In this document: positions 23,656 through 37,515 of the stretch, in pieces
Position numbering within the stretch: position 1 is the first letter of the stretch
Layout of the letters: each line of letters starts with the position of its first letter
From: Perognathus longimembris pacificus
Lineage: Eukaryota > Chordata > Mammalia > Rodentia > Heteromyidae
Direction: 5' to 3'
Assembly (NCBI RefSeq): GCF_023159225.1
Contig: NC_063174.1
Span: 41,904,191 to 41,968,190, forward strand
DNA length: 64,000 bases
Position numbers and translations under genes: made by a program
The notes under the pieces: model-generated
The model's input: only the letters and a program-made list of their open reading frames with translations
What the model was told of the DNA's origin: nothing
Database searches by the model: none

Positions 23656-25075
23656 AGTCAAAGCTGAGCAAAATGGGCACTCTCTCTGCCTTCTTGGACT
23701 AGGTAGGGAGACCACAAACCCATTCATTCAACAGCAGCTACAAGGACCAGATCTTCCCTCAGTGCCTGAGGATACAAAAGCATACAAAACAAAGATCCCT
23801 ATCTTTATGGAGCTTATCTTTTTTTAAGATATTAGCCCAATTGCTTTGTAAATAAGTATGCATTATTGCAGTGGTAGTGAAGTGCTATTAATATTTTTTT
23901 AAATCTCATGTGAAAGGAAGGATTCTCCAATGTTGCTAATTCGGCTTGGGTGCCGGACAGGAGCAGGACAGGAGGACCAATTGTTTACATTTGAGATCTG
24001 GACAGAAAGAACGATGGATTGAGCTAGGATTGTGAGGTGAGAGGCAGAGGAACTATGTAGAATACTAAAAATTCATATTAATCCTTTCCACACGTGTTCT
24101 AGAGATTGGGATCGCCAAAGAGAGATGATGAGCCTTGCATCACAAGTTGGCAATCAGTTGAATTCAGTCACTAGCTCCAGATGTGTGGCAGCAGCTGCCT
24201 AGCTTCCCCCTTCCCAGGAACCACTGAAGGTTGGCAGTGGCAACCTCCGCTTCTCTTGGTCTCCATTGCTTGGAACAATAGGTACTGACTGTGACAGAAA
24301 TGAAATGACCTCTCTGGTAACTGAACGTGGCTTCTTGTCCTTGCTGTAATGAAAGTCACCCGGGTGCCCCCAGGAATGTGTCAGCATACATTTACTGCTG
24401 CTGGATTTAAATAGTCAAGCGTGGGCTGAGTAATCCATCCATAAGGCTTGACCTCCTCTCTCCACCCCCCCACCCCCCGACAGACACATCACCCAGCAGC
24501 CCACTTTTCCTTTGCTACTGAATTCTCTCTCGTTTCAGTTTTAATGCTTTTCTCATGTCATTCCACTAGTAAGTTTTTCCCAGCCTGGCTCCTATTCCAG
24601 CTTTGAAATAGTTCACATTGTTCAGTGTAGACATAATATTTACAGGAACAGAAGATGGGTGGATTCTGATAGTAGCTTATGGAATGATCTCCAGTGCAGT
24701 CCAAATAACCAAGACTTTAAGAAGCAAATGCTTTGAATGTAGTCCCCCAGAAACCTCCCAAGTGTGCTTATTGAATGCTGTGTGAGGATCAGCAGAATCC
24801 AAGGGGAGTGGTGGCCTGGGTGAGAAAGCTTGGTTTGTTCAGTATTTTGCCATTTTACAGCACAAATTCTAAGCTGAACTCTGTTTATTGTCAATCACTC
24901 TTCAACAAAGGGCAAGATGGAATGTGCCTGTTTTCAAATTCCTGTAAGAAAGGGGCCCTGGGAGATGTCAAAGCCTGGGTTAGTGCAATTTGCTTCATTG
25001 TTTTCCATTGCTTGCTATGAAGCAAGATCTCACTGACCATCATATTTGTACGGTGCCATTTATAAGAAGGATCCA
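23656..25075. other. Intergenic; old LINE-type relic at its start
   Basis: 23,715-23,880 looks like the ancient ttcattcaacaaa...tggagctta relic. 23,900-25,070 is unique, with a C-rich run at 24,463-24,480. No gene seen. Confidence 0.45.
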
Positions 25076-25318
25076 GACTAGGCACTGGTGGCTCCTGCCT
25101 ATAATCCTAGCTACTCAGGAGGCTAAGATCTAAGGATCAAGGTTCAAAGCCAGCCTGGGCAGAAAAGTACATGAGATTCTTATTTCCAATCTACCATCAA
25201 AAAGCAAAAAGAGGGAGTATGGTTCAAGTGGCACAGCACCAGCCTTGAGTGAAAAAGCAAAGTGAGAGAGGGAGGCCCTAGTACAAGCCCTAGTACCCGT
25301 CACCCATCTACACCCCAA
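25076..25318 (+). mobile_element. B1-Geo composite SINE
   Basis: Forward copy with ggctcctgcctataatccta near its start. Confidence 0.85.
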
Positions 25319-25584
25319 AATGAATGGATCCAGATGGATAGTGCTTGTTATGAGAATGAAGCACAACTATCCATATCCTGTTTGAGATACAGGGCTAGTT
25401 ATGGGAGAGAATGGATGGAGAGGTAGTGACAAACCTCCAGATATGGTAGCATGGGTCTGAAAGTTGGTATTGAAGGCTTGGGGGAGAGGGAGTTGTTGGT
25501 AAGTGGGATGGCAAGGTTGGAGATACCACTTGTCAGGACAGCTGGATTGAGAGATTAAGGGCTGAGGGAATCAATATTTACGTT

Positions 25585-25796
25585 TCTGAGTTCTTTTTTC
25601 TTTTTTTCCAGTCCTGGGGCTTGAACTAAAGGCCTGGGCACTGTCTCTGAGCTTCTTTTGCTCAAGGCTAGTGCTCTACCACTTGAGCCACAGTGCCACT
25701 TGTGGGTTTTCTGTTTATGTGTGCTGAGTAATGGAACCCAGGGCTTCATGCATGTTAGGGAGACATTCTACCATGAAGCCACAGTCCCAGCCCCCA
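25585..25796 (-). mobile_element. IDL-Geo SINE
   Basis: Reverse copy with a T-rich end at 25,590-25,608; older subfamily (gcatgttag version of the ID half). Confidence 0.88.
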
Positions 25797-25927
25797 AGAT
25801 TATCATCTAGGCTTTAAGTTTTAATCTTAGTAGAAAGCTTGTCTCTTTAATTTAGATTCCAGTGACTTGCATATAATAAGAACTCAATGAAGGTGTTTAG
25901 TGAAGGATGAAGGTCAGCATACTTGCC

Positions 25928-26175
25928 AGGGTGCGCTGGTGTCTCAAGTCTGTAACCCTAGCTACTCAGGAGGCTGAACTCTAAGGATGGAGGTTGGAAG
26001 CTAGCCTGGGCAAGAAAGACTGGGAGGCTATCATCTCAAACACCAAAAAGCCAGAACTGGATGTGTGGTTCAAATAGTGAAGCACCAGCCATGAGCAAAA
26101 AAAAGCTCTGGAACAACATCTGGGCTCTGAGTTTCAGCCCCAGTACAAGCACAAAAAGAAAACAAAACAAAACCA
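25928..26175 (+). mobile_element. B1-Geo composite SINE
   Basis: Forward diverged copy with tail AAAACAAAAC. Confidence 0.82.
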
Positions 26176-27500
26176 ACAACAGAGAATAGGACATTTGACT
26201 CTGTCCAATTTGAGTTAGAAAAAGATTAACTTTGCAGAAGGCCTGATCCTAGTACCCGTATGTAATTGTTTTTTCTGGCATTGATACAAGGAAATAATAT
26301 TTTGAAGACAGTGAAACCCTTTTCTTCCCTTGAGGGAATTTTGAAGCCAATGGAAAAATAGAAAGCAGGATCCAGGTATCTGATAAGAACACAACTGAAT
26401 TAATCTCAAACTAAATGTGTGATATAAACACCTCAGGGCTGCTCTTAGCTACACCCACAATCTAAAGCTATCACATATGCAACCCTCCAGTGTTCCCACT
26501 CTGGTGGTCACTTTACCAGAAGTGGGTTAGAAATGTGGGCATTGTTTGTGCCCTGGATTAACAGTGATCATTTGCTTAGCCTGTTTTGATGAGTTAGTAA
26601 ATAGAGTATGAGTTGAAGATCGGGGTGTTTGGGTATTTTTCTATTTTTTCAGCCTATTTCACAACTCCTTGCTTCCCCCCCCCCAACTTGGTCTAAGCCC
26701 AGACAGACATCAGTGGAATAAGCTCCCAGTTCAAATGAACTTGACTCAGATGCCAAACTACTAGTATCAAACACATTTCCAGACCTTCACTAGCTGTGAT
26801 GTTTCTCATTCACAGCAAGCAGGTGAAAGATAGCAAAGATTCTTTACATAGACATCCACTGGGTAGGTAACCCATGGTTTATTCCAAGGTACCTGATGAA
26901 TCTGGAGTCAGGAATAGAAGGACTCTGCCAAGTGATTCAAATGAAGCCATCTCTGGGTCTGTCCCTTGCCTTCATGCTAACCAATGTGAACCAGGCAGAA
27001 GCATCTGTGATGCTCTGTTGCAGAGATCAGCCCAGCCCAAATGGGCTGAGGTAGTGCTATATCCAGGCCTCAGGGGATCGTGTGGTATGTGGTACCCCAG
27101 TCTCTATGTGCTGAACAGTTCAACCAACAAACACTGATATGATACCAGCCATGAGCTCAGGCACAGCCAGCTGAACTTGATTGTTCAAGAAGCCAAGTAA
27201 GCATGTGCTGGGACAAGGTTAGGGAGTGTTCAAGAAATAGGTTAGTTATGTTCATTAATCTACATATCGAGTGCTTAGTGTTGTGGAAATATTATTGCTG
27301 GCACTAGGAAAAGAGTGGTTCTTCCTTTTGTTGTGGAATTTACACCCTGCCTTGATCTTAAGCATACCTGTAAGTTGGGCTGTAGAATAAAATGATTCTA
27401 CTATTATTTTTATTGGGAATTATTTGGAGGGAGACTGTAATCATTTCCATATTGAGGTATTATAAGTTTGATTATGCCTCTGTGGCCGATGCTTGTTTAA
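26176..27500. other. Intergenic, no gene seen
   Basis: 1.3 kb of unique-looking DNA. The 87-codon forward frame at 26,874-27,137 has no recognisable domain. Confidence 0.45.
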
Positions 27501-27504
27501 TTTC

Positions 27505-27605
27505 ATTCATTTTTTTTCATAGCTCAGGCTGACTTTGAACTTGTCCAGACTGGCTTCTATTTCCCATTGCTGGGTTTGCAGCAGTGTACCACTACACCTG
27601 GCAGG
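27505..27605 (-). mobile_element. B1 monomer (reverse)
   Basis: ctcaggctgactttgaactt and cagtgtaccactacacctgg mark a reverse B1. Confidence 0.75.
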
Positions 27606-27737
27606 TTCTGTTAAACTAAACAATTGGTTAGATTTTTACCTTTATGCACAACTATTTTCTAAAACATTATTTGTAGTATTAGATTGAATTTGTGGAAAAA
27701 AATCTCTGGATATAAATATATAAATCATCCAGAACAT

Positions 27738-27764
27738 CTCTCTCTCTCTCTCTTTCTCTGTCAT

Positions 27765-27812
<48 letters not shown>

Positions 27813-27890
27813 TGGTTGTGGTTTTTGTCATGTCTTGTGATGCTAGGAAATGAACCCAGGGCCTCAAACCCAAGGCCACATAAATGTTAG
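27738..27890. repeat. (CT)n, (TTTA)n and an ID fragment
   Basis: Short CT run at 27,738-27,760; (TTTA)11-12 at 27,766-27,813; then a reverse ID-like scrap to 27,885. Confidence 0.85.
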
Positions 27891-28049
27891 TCCTCCCACT
27901 GACACAGGTAGCTATAGGTGGCAAACTAAAGCAGCTTATACCCAGCTAGGTTGCAGGTGCTAGAAACATATAGGCAGCAGAAATGATAAAGTCTTCTGTT
28001 TAACATTCATGCCATCCATAAGCTTTTTGTGGTTGCTGTTGTGTTGTGG

Positions 28050-28388
28050 CAAGTTCTTACTCTCTAGTGCTGGCTGGCCTCAAATTCAATATCCTCAGGC
28101 ATTTGCCCACATACCCAGCTTTTAGTGAGAGTCTACCAGTGTAAAGAAGCTAGGCATCAAGGATCGATAACAACCTACTAAAGTCTCTGTTTTTGAGGAT
28201 CTTACAAACTTGAGAGCAATTGAGCCGCACCTCTACTTCTGGCCTTTTGCTGGTTAATTGGACATGAGAGTCTCTCAGACTCTCTCTGGGCTGACTTTGA
28301 ACTTTGCTCCTCAGATCTCACGAAGTCAGATCCTCAGATCTCCAGCATAGCTAAAACTGCAGAGCTGAGCCACCAGTATCCAGCTAAG
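28050..28388 (-). mobile_element. B1 fragment and partial B1-Geo SINE
   Basis: A weak B1 piece lies at 28,050-28,125. 28,215-28,388 is a reverse B1-Geo lacking the Geo 3' half. Confidence 0.65.
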
Positions 28389-28604
28389 CAGATGCTGATA
28401 TGGGGAAAAGTCCATGCATCCGTGTCTGAGGGAAGAGGGAATGAGGAACAGAATAGCCCAGAATCAGCCTGGCACATTGGGGGAAAGAAAGAGGCCACAG
28501 TAGCTGGAGTGGAGTGAGAGAAAGTAAAGCAGGTGGTTGAGGATGAAGCTGGAAGGCTACACAAGGATTGGACTCTACAGCTTTGAAGACCCTATGAGGG
28601 TGTT

Positions 28605-29078
28605 TTTGTTTGTTTGTTTCCTGTCCTGGGGCTTGAACTCAGGGCCTGGATGCTGTGTCTGAGGTCCTTTTGCTCAAGGATAATATTCGACTATTTGAAC
28701 CATAGCTCCACATCTGGCTTTTTCTTGTTGTTGTTGTCATTTATTGGAGATAAGAGTACTTTTTTTCTTTTTTTTGGTTAGTCCTGGGGCTTGAACTCAG
28801 GGCCTGGGCACACTGTTCCTGAGCTTCTTTTGCTCAAGGCTAGCACTCTGCCACCTGAACTACAGCGCTCCTTCTGGCTCTTTCTGTATGTGGTACTACT
28901 GAGGAATGGAACCCAGGGCTTCATGCATGCTAGGCAAGCACTCTACCACTAGTCACATTCCTAACCCATAGGTAAGAGTCTTATGGACTTTCCTAGGCTG
29001 GCTTTGAACTGTGACCTTCAGATCTCAGCCTCCTGAGTAGCTAGGATTACAGGCTTGAGCCACTAACACCTGGCTAGA
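28605..29078 (-). mobile_element. B1-Geo SINE with an IDL-Geo inserted, same orientation
   Basis: Outer B1-Geo at 28,610-28,757 and 28,970-29,078. Inner IDL-Geo at about 28,760-28,968 (T-rich tail at 28,760-28,778). The junctions both fall at the ataagagt site of the host. Confidence 0.85.
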
Positions 29079-29287
29079 TTTTTTTGTTTTCTAAGTGTCA
29101 TTCCATAAATTGGACTCCAAATGGGTTGAGGAAACAACAGATCTGTTTAGGGTTGTGACAATTCAGAGCTCCCCTAGGTAGGAGAGTAAACTCTATTAAT
29201 TATTACAGGTCTTTGTGGTAACTCATCATAATCCAGGGTAGGCGAAAGTTTGAAGGTGAAATTCTTTAATTTATGATTATGATTATT

Positions 29288-29366
29288 TGCAGTACTGGGG
29301 GTAGCAATCAAGAGTCTCACACACGCTAAACAAGTGTTCTTCCAGTGAGCCACACTCCCAGCCCTG
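29288..29366 (-). mobile_element. ID monomer (degraded)
   Basis: Reverse ID-like: cagtactgggggtagcaatc to ccacactcccagccc. Confidence 0.6.
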
Positions 29367-29729
29367 AAGGTGAAATTCTTAGTAGAGTTAATTTTGGACC
29401 TGTACCAAAGATCTCTAACTCAACTAATCCCTCAGATAAAACAACAGTGAGAAAATCAGACCTTGGCTGGGGATTAATTGCAAATGGGAGTTTTCATGTA
29501 GAACACAATCAGATATTAAATTAAGAGAAAAAGGTGTTCATCTGAAGGTAGACCTATGATCTATATAGATCAGAGGTCAACCTAAATCTGCCTTTTATTA
29601 CTGGTCAGGATTTTCCTGCTTTAGGAAAGAACCATTAATTCTTTTTTTGCATTACAAATGCTCAATGTTTCTTTAAAGAGATCTGTCTTGTTGAGTAAGA
29701 AGGTGGATGAGATTATTTCAACACCTTGG

Positions 29730-29990
29730 AGCACGTCATGTGCCAGCCATTTCTAGCCACCCTTCACCCTGCCCATGCTGATGGTGAGATTTTTTTTTCT
29801 CATTGGATGGGAGCCCTGCAGTTGAGGTTTCTCAGGGTGTGTTGTTGTCCTATAGATTTAGTGACGTAGGTGGGGTTCCAGCAGCTAAGTCCACCAGAGC
29901 CACAGAAGGTCAGCTCAGGACATCTGAGCAGCTGACAGCCCAGAGAGGGCTCGCTCCTCTGCTGATGGTATGTTCTTTTTTCAGAAGCAA
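29730..29990. promoter_or_regulatory. Possible small element about 5 kb upstream of FOS
   Basis: Unique DNA with CRE half-sites CACGTCA (29732-29738) and GTGACGTAG (about 29861-29869), and E-boxes CATCTG and CAGCTG near 29,920-29,935. No CpG island. Motif content only. Confidence 0.3.
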
Positions 29991-30054
29991 GGTTCTCCAC
30001 GGCAGACAGACGGGTGTGTGATACTGCTGCTGGTGGTAAATGTGGTAAGCTAGC

Positions 30055-30225
30055 TAGGAACCACACGCCTGTCATCCTAGTTATTCAGGAGGCTGAGATC
30101 CAAGGATTCAAGTTCAGAGTTAGCTCAGGCAGGAAAGTCCATGAGACTCTTACATCCACTTAACTAGAAGGTGCCAGGCTGAGTTCAAGCCCCAGTCCTG
30201 ACTCTCTCTCTCTCTCTCTCTCAAT

Positions 30226-30265
<40 letters not shown>
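30055..30265 (+). mobile_element. Partial B1-Geo SINE with (TC)n(TG)n tail
   Basis: Most of the Geo half is deleted between about 30,173 and 30,178. The tail is CT (30,200-30,222) then TG (30,229-30,264). Confidence 0.78.
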
Positions 30266-30266
<1 letters not shown>

Positions 30267-31157
30267 TCACACAGAGTTGTTGCCAGCTTGGGCTGAAGTG
30301 GTGTCAGTCATCCGCACCATAGCAGGTCCCTAGTTTCTTCAGCTCCAGATGGAGTGTGTCCCAGGGACCACACAGAGCTTTGTTTAAATGCTCACATTAG
30401 CAGCAGGATGGGGATCCCACTGAATCATCATCTCCTGTCAGAAAGCCAAGAGTTGTTGTTCATAATGAGAACAGAATTTTTCCCAAAGAGGCTAAATCAC
30501 TAGCACTAATTAGTTGCGGTGGTGGTGTGTGCGTGGGGTGGTGGTGATGGTAATTCTGAGCCTCAGCTCTTCTAAATAGCAGCAATGTTTTGGCTCGCAA
30601 TCTGAGACATAGGGTGAGTAACCTTGACCCCTGAAGGCCCTGCACTGGGCTCATGTGAGTGTGAATCCTGCAGGCATCATGGCACACTCCTCCTTGGTGG
30701 GTCCAGACATTTAGAAGGAATAAATTTAGAACGTTGCTAGCATACTCTTTGTTACTGCAGACAATGTGGTATTTTGTATGGACACTGCTTGTCTTTCTAT
30801 GGGGTTCAATAACAAGGGGAAGTTTGACCTTTCAGCATGAACCACTGGCATGTCACACATAGACTGAACCAGCTGATAATAACCTAATCATCTTATTTTT
30901 CTCTTTCCTGTGTTTTTGCCTATTCATACCCAAGAATAAAAGACTCAAACCTATCAGAATTTCCAAAGGTTTACAAACTATGATCTCTTTCCTTTCCAAG
31001 TCCCTACCAAGGATAATCTAATGTTCATCCTTGCCTGGATGAGGGCATTCATTCATTAACTTAGTCAATAGATATTTACTGGATATCTACTATGAATCAG
31101 GCACCATGCCAAGCACTGAGTGAATAGAGAGGTACGTGAAAAACACAAAGGCCAAAT
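30266..31157. other. Intergenic with an old LINE-type relic
   Basis: 31,045-31,130 holds cattcattcattaacttagt...aggcaccatgccaagcactg, an ancient relic. The rest is unique; no gene seen. Confidence 0.45.
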
Positions 31158-31390
31158 AAGGGTTCAGAATGTGGCTTAGTGGCAGGCAGAGTGCTGGCCT
31201 ACCATGCATGAAGCCCTGGGTTCAATTCTTCTGCACCACATAAACAGAAAAAGCTGGAAGTGGTGCTGTGGCTCAAGTGGTAGCGTGCTAGCCTTGAGCA
31301 AAAGAAGCTCAGGGACAGTGCCCAGGCCCTGAGTTCAAGCTCCCGGACTGGCCAAAAAAAAAAAAAAAAGAAAAGAAAGAAAGAAAGAAA
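31158..31390 (+). mobile_element. IDL-Geo SINE
   Basis: Forward copy, older ID half, with an A16 and (GAAA)n tail. Confidence 0.88.
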
Positions 31391-32054
31391 CAGACTTACA
31401 AGTGTCTTTCTCAAGCCCCTGAAGAAGTTGATTTGGTGTATCCATCTTCCTGACTTTTGGTCCGTTGCTCCAACCACAACCCTTCACCACTAGACCACAC
31501 TTCCCCAAATAAATAACTACTTCTGCATGCTGGGGACAGGCCATGTGCGGCAGCATTTACGTAGGCGGCCCAGACAGCAGCCTTTCACTTAATGTTGCAA
31601 TAACACCAGGCTAAACAAATGCAAACCCAACTTCAAACATTATTGACCAGCCTGGTCAGGCTTCTCTATTGAAGTGCCAGAGGGCTAGTGTAAAATGGGA
31701 AAGCTCATACTTGATAAGGAAAATCTGCTGAGGAATTTTTTTTGTTTATTTTACTTTTTTTAAATGTTGGGTTTTCCATGTGGGCTCAAGTCAGGTATGA
31801 GAGTCTACCTTCCTTTTCAGTTTTGAATCCCCAGATAGGAGGCACTCTGCATAGATAATCAAATGCCATGTAGATTCTGGGGTGACATGCTCAGACTTGT
31901 CCAGTGTAAGGAATCCCTGTCCTGTTGGAAGGCAGCCCTATACTGCAGAGGTGCAGACCCCTGGCTCAAAGTCACCCTGACCTTTGCAAGTGGCAAAGAT
32001 CATTTCACAGTTGAACTTTGACTTGTCTTTCACGTTAGGCTATATTGGGTGATC

Positions 32055-32180
32055 TCCATGTTTTCCTTTTAATTGACAAATAGAAATTGTATGCATTATG
32101 GAGCACAAAATGATATTTTGGTACGTGTATAGATTTATGTAATCACCAGACCAGAGCAACTGGCATTCCCCTTATATTTT
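32055..32180 (+). mobile_element. LINE-1 3' UTR relic
   Basis: ttgtatgcattatggagcac, aaaatgatattttggtacgt and tgtaatcaccagaccagagc match the old L1 3' UTR pattern. Confidence 0.7.
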
Positions 32181-32194
32181 GAAATACATACTTT

Positions 32195-32451
32195 ATTTAT
32201 TTATCTGTCTATTTATTTAGCAGTACTGGGCTTGAGCCCAAGGATTTGAACTGTTGCTTTTGGCTTTTCCGCTTACAGCCACTTGAGACACATCTCCACA
32301 TCTGGCTTTTTGCTGGCTAATTGGAGATAAGAGTCTCCCAGATTTATCTGTCTAATCTAGCCCGGCTATTATGGTTGTTGGTGTTATTTGTAGTGCTAGG
32401 GATTGAACCTAGGGCATTGTGCATACCAGACAAATACAATACATCCTATAT
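32195..32451 (-). mobile_element. Partial B1-Geo and ID fragments
   Basis: Reverse B1-Geo piece at 32,213-32,350 and an ID scrap at 32,385-32,450. This is the last SINE before FOS. Confidence 0.7.
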
Positions 32452-32888
32452 CAAAAAAATTCATTCTGCTTCCTTCTGAGGGGGATGTAAATCAAGTCAT
32501 TCTAGGTTTTCTCTTAAGTGGCCCTGAGATGCAGGGCCACTTGTGAATGGGAGGCAAGGCCAGAACCAGGAATTCAAAGCTTGACCTACTTTGTCTAACC
32601 TAATAATGAGAGAGAAATGTGTTTCCCTTCATAACCTCTCTCTCTCTTCTCTTTCTCATCATCATGAAGGACGGTGAAATGGGCTGATAGAAGAGCTGCT
32701 TTACCAGAAGCTCCTGGAAGTCAGTGTTGATCTCTATTGCATGTTTCACTTTTTCTCCCCTTCCCCCTTTTGGGTGAAGGTGCGGGGTGGGGGGAAGTGC
32801 CTACATTCCCACCAGCATAATCCAATGACATGCAATGATGAAATTCTGTTTTCACCTCTGCCTGCGACTGGGAATTCAAAAATAGCAA
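32452..32888. other. Unique intergenic DNA
   Basis: No gene or clear repeat is seen between the last upstream SINE and the CpG island. A short CT run lies at 32,637-32,650 and a GT/G-rich patch at 32,778-32,797. The AT-rich aaaaatagcaagtgg at 32,877-32,892 abuts the island. Confidence 0.5.
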
Positions 32889-32889
32889 G

Positions 32890-33840
32890 TGGCCCAGTTC
32901 CACGAATCCCCGCCTCCCTGCCCGCCCCACTCCCGCCGGCTTCGCATCTCTAAGAATGGAGGCTTGCGCTCAGGCCCGAGCGAGCCTCGCTCAGTCCCGG
33001 GACGGGCGGATGATGTCAGGCGGCGGGAGCGGCCGTGGGGCCCGGGAGGCCGCGGCCCCGGGCGGGGGGGGGGGGGCGGGGAGCGGGAGGGGGCCGCACT
33101 CCCGAGGTCGGCGGGCGGCGCGCCGGGCCGCGCGGCGTCGCCTGGAGACGGCCCTGGCGGCGCTGTGTTGCTGTAAACAGCCGCTTCCCTGTTACTATCT
33201 ATAGCCGGATCGCCTGGCTCCCGGGTGCGGCGGCGGGAGGCAGGTTCGCGGGTTCCGCTCCCGGCGCGCCCCGAAAGATCCACCCGCTGTCCTAATCCAG
33301 CCTCTCCCCTCTCTGGTTGCCCCCCCCACCCAGGCCTCGATTCCCCCCTCCTCCGGGTGCAAAGATGGGTGGGTGGCGACACGCTGGGGCTCCAAGAGAA
33401 TCCGCGGCTTGCAGTCCCAGAGGTGGCCGGAGAACTGGGACCTATCCGGGTCTCTCTGACCCCCACTGTCCTTCGCAGTGAGATGGGAGGTTGGAGGCCT
33501 GTGGAGCTATGGCGCACGTAGCCTTTCCCAAGCCCCATCTTCCGGGCCGCAGAGCGGGCGCCCGGGGTCCCAGCGGCCGGATCTCTCTGTCTTTTCAGCC
33601 CCCTCCGGTCTTCCTCACCGCCCCCCCCGCCCCCCTCCAGGACTGATCTGGAAAATCACCCGCTGCGGGCTCGCTGTAAGCGCAGTTTCCTGGCGGCACC
33701 AAACCTGCCCCCTCCCCCCGCCCGCCCCTCAGCGCGGACTTGCCTTCTCCGGGGGAGGCGCACCCCACTGTAATCCCGAACTGACCACCCTGACCCCACC
33801 ACGCAAGCCCCTGGCCCCCGGGGTCCCGGCGCAGAACCAG
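32890..33840. promoter_or_regulatory. CpG island at -1.9 to -1.0 kb of FOS; candidate regulatory element
   Basis: Very CpG-dense, with a poly-G run near 33,063-33,075. Motifs seen: ATF/CRE-like TGATGTCA (33011-33018), perfect forkhead TGTAAACA (33172-33179) and MEF2-like CTATCTATAG (33195-33204, one C in the AT core). The last two sit in a 33-bp AT-richer pocket inside the island. Long open frames here are GC artefacts. Could be an alternative or upstream-antisense promoter, or an enhancer. Confidence 0.55.
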
Positions 33841-33849
33841 GAGAGCGAC

Positions 33850-34300
33850 ACCCCCCCCTTTTTCTGACATTCCTGCACCCAGGGTTTTGCACCATGTTTA
33901 TCGGCTGTAAGGTCTCCGGGGCTTCACAGGAACGTTAATAGCCCACTATGTCACTAAGAAAATAAATACATAAATAAACGCGCTGTCTTCCTATAAATTA
34001 TGAATGAATGAAGGAATGAATGAACCCCGCAGCGTAGGTAAAGTAAGTTAACGTATCGTTTGGCCCCTCCACTTCGCGTGCTTCCAAACGCAATCCTAGT
34101 TGTATCTCTAGGTCGGGCGCTGGAGGTGGGGCGGATGGGGGGGGGGGTTGGTTACTGTCAGACTCCACATTCTGCACTGAATTAAGGTTAGGGGAAGCGG
34201 GGTAGGGGTGGGGGTGGAAGGGGAGACCGTACGACCAGGTGCCAGGGCCTCTCGCCCTCGGGCGGAATACCTGTTTCTTCCGCACCTCAATCTCTGAACT
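33850..34300. other. AT-richer gap between two CpG islands upstream of FOS
   Basis: Contains an AT-rich stretch (33,955-34,005) with a forkhead-like ataaataaac and an imperfect GAAT repeat at 34,001-34,024. A G-run at 34,138-34,147 and G-rich DNA follow. No gene is seen. Confidence 0.6.
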
Positions 34301-34512
34301 GCCCGCAATGACCCTACAAAGATAAAAGAGGCGACCCTCGCCCCATCCTTTCCGCCCCCCAGGAACTAGGGTCTGCATTGAATCAAGGGCGAATGTTCGC
34401 TCGAGTTCTTTGCCTTTCCCGCCTCCCCTCCCCCCCGGCCTCGGCCCCCGCCTCCTCCCCCCTCTCCCCCTCCCGCGCTGCACCCCAAGAGTTGGCTGCA
34501 GCCCGCGAGCAG

Positions 34513-34521
34513 TTCCCGTCA
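34513..34521 (+). promoter_or_regulatory. SIS-inducible element (STAT site) of FOS promoter
   Basis: TTCCCGTCA lies about 30 bp 5' of the serum response element, at roughly -360 from the inferred start. This is the classical FOS SIE core bound by STAT1/STAT3 dimers. Confidence 0.88.
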
Positions 34522-34539
34522 GTCCCTCCCCGCTTTACA

Positions 34540-34557
34540 CAGGATGTCCATATTAGG
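34540..34557 (+). promoter_or_regulatory. Serum response element: Ets (TCF) site plus CArG box
   Basis: CAGGAT (34540-34545) is the ternary complex factor half and CCATATTAGG (34548-34557) a perfect CArG box for SRF dimers. It centres about -320 from the inferred start, as in other mammals. It mediates ERK-TCF (ELK1 family) and SRF induction. Confidence 0.97.
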
Positions 34558-34562
34558 ACATC

Positions 34563-34570
34563 TGCGTCAG
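34563..34570 (+). promoter_or_regulatory. FAP (AP-1/ATF-like) site next to SRE
   Basis: TGCGTCAG starts 5 bp after the CArG box. This is the known Fos AP-1-like site, which is implicated in both activation and c-Fos self-repression in studies of the family. Confidence 0.88.
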
Positions 34571-34814
34571 CAGGTTTCCACGGCCGTCCCCTGCGCTCGG
34601 GGAGGAGGGGGGGGAGTCATCCCCGAGACCCCACATTTGGAGGGTCTGCGAGACCCCCTCGGACCCAGATCGCGAGTGATCACTGAACAAAGAACCCCTA
34701 ACCACACGGGGTCAAGAGGCCGCGCGCACGGGGCCGGCCGTAGGGCGGCCCGCCGAGGCCCCCCGCGCGCTCGCGCGCTCGCGCCTCCCCGCCAGTGGCC
34801 CCGGCTCCGCCCCG

Positions 34815-34822
34815 TGACGTGT
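34815..34822 (+). promoter_or_regulatory. Promoter-proximal CRE
   Basis: TGACGTGT is a half-palindromic CRE at about -60. The -60 CRE is the main CREB/ATF site for cAMP- and calcium-driven FOS induction. Confidence 0.9.
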
Positions 34823-34841
34823 GAGCTTCATTCATCAGGGT

Positions 34842-34848
34842 TATAAAA
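34842..34848 (+). promoter_or_regulatory. FOS TATA box
   Basis: TATAAAA inside gggTTATAAAAggc, 33 bp before the inferred mRNA start at 34875. Confidence 0.96.
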
Positions 34849-35026
34849 GGCAGGGCTGCGGCGCCTAGTACTCCAACCGCAGCGCCAGCGAGCAGCCTAG
34901 AATCCCAGCCCGAGCCGGCGGCGGCGCAGCCTGAGAGCAGTGACCGCGCTCCCTTCCTGCTCGGCTCCCCAGCGCCCACCGCTCTCCGCCCCTCGGCCCC
35001 TCGCCCGGCGTTCACTCACCGCGAAC

Positions 35027-37515
<2,489 letters not shown>

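Noticed and set aside
32876..33538. 220-codon open frame on the - strand upstream of FOS
   Set aside because: CpG-island artefact; Pro/Arg/Ser/Gly-rich, no domain, and overlapped by several forward frames.
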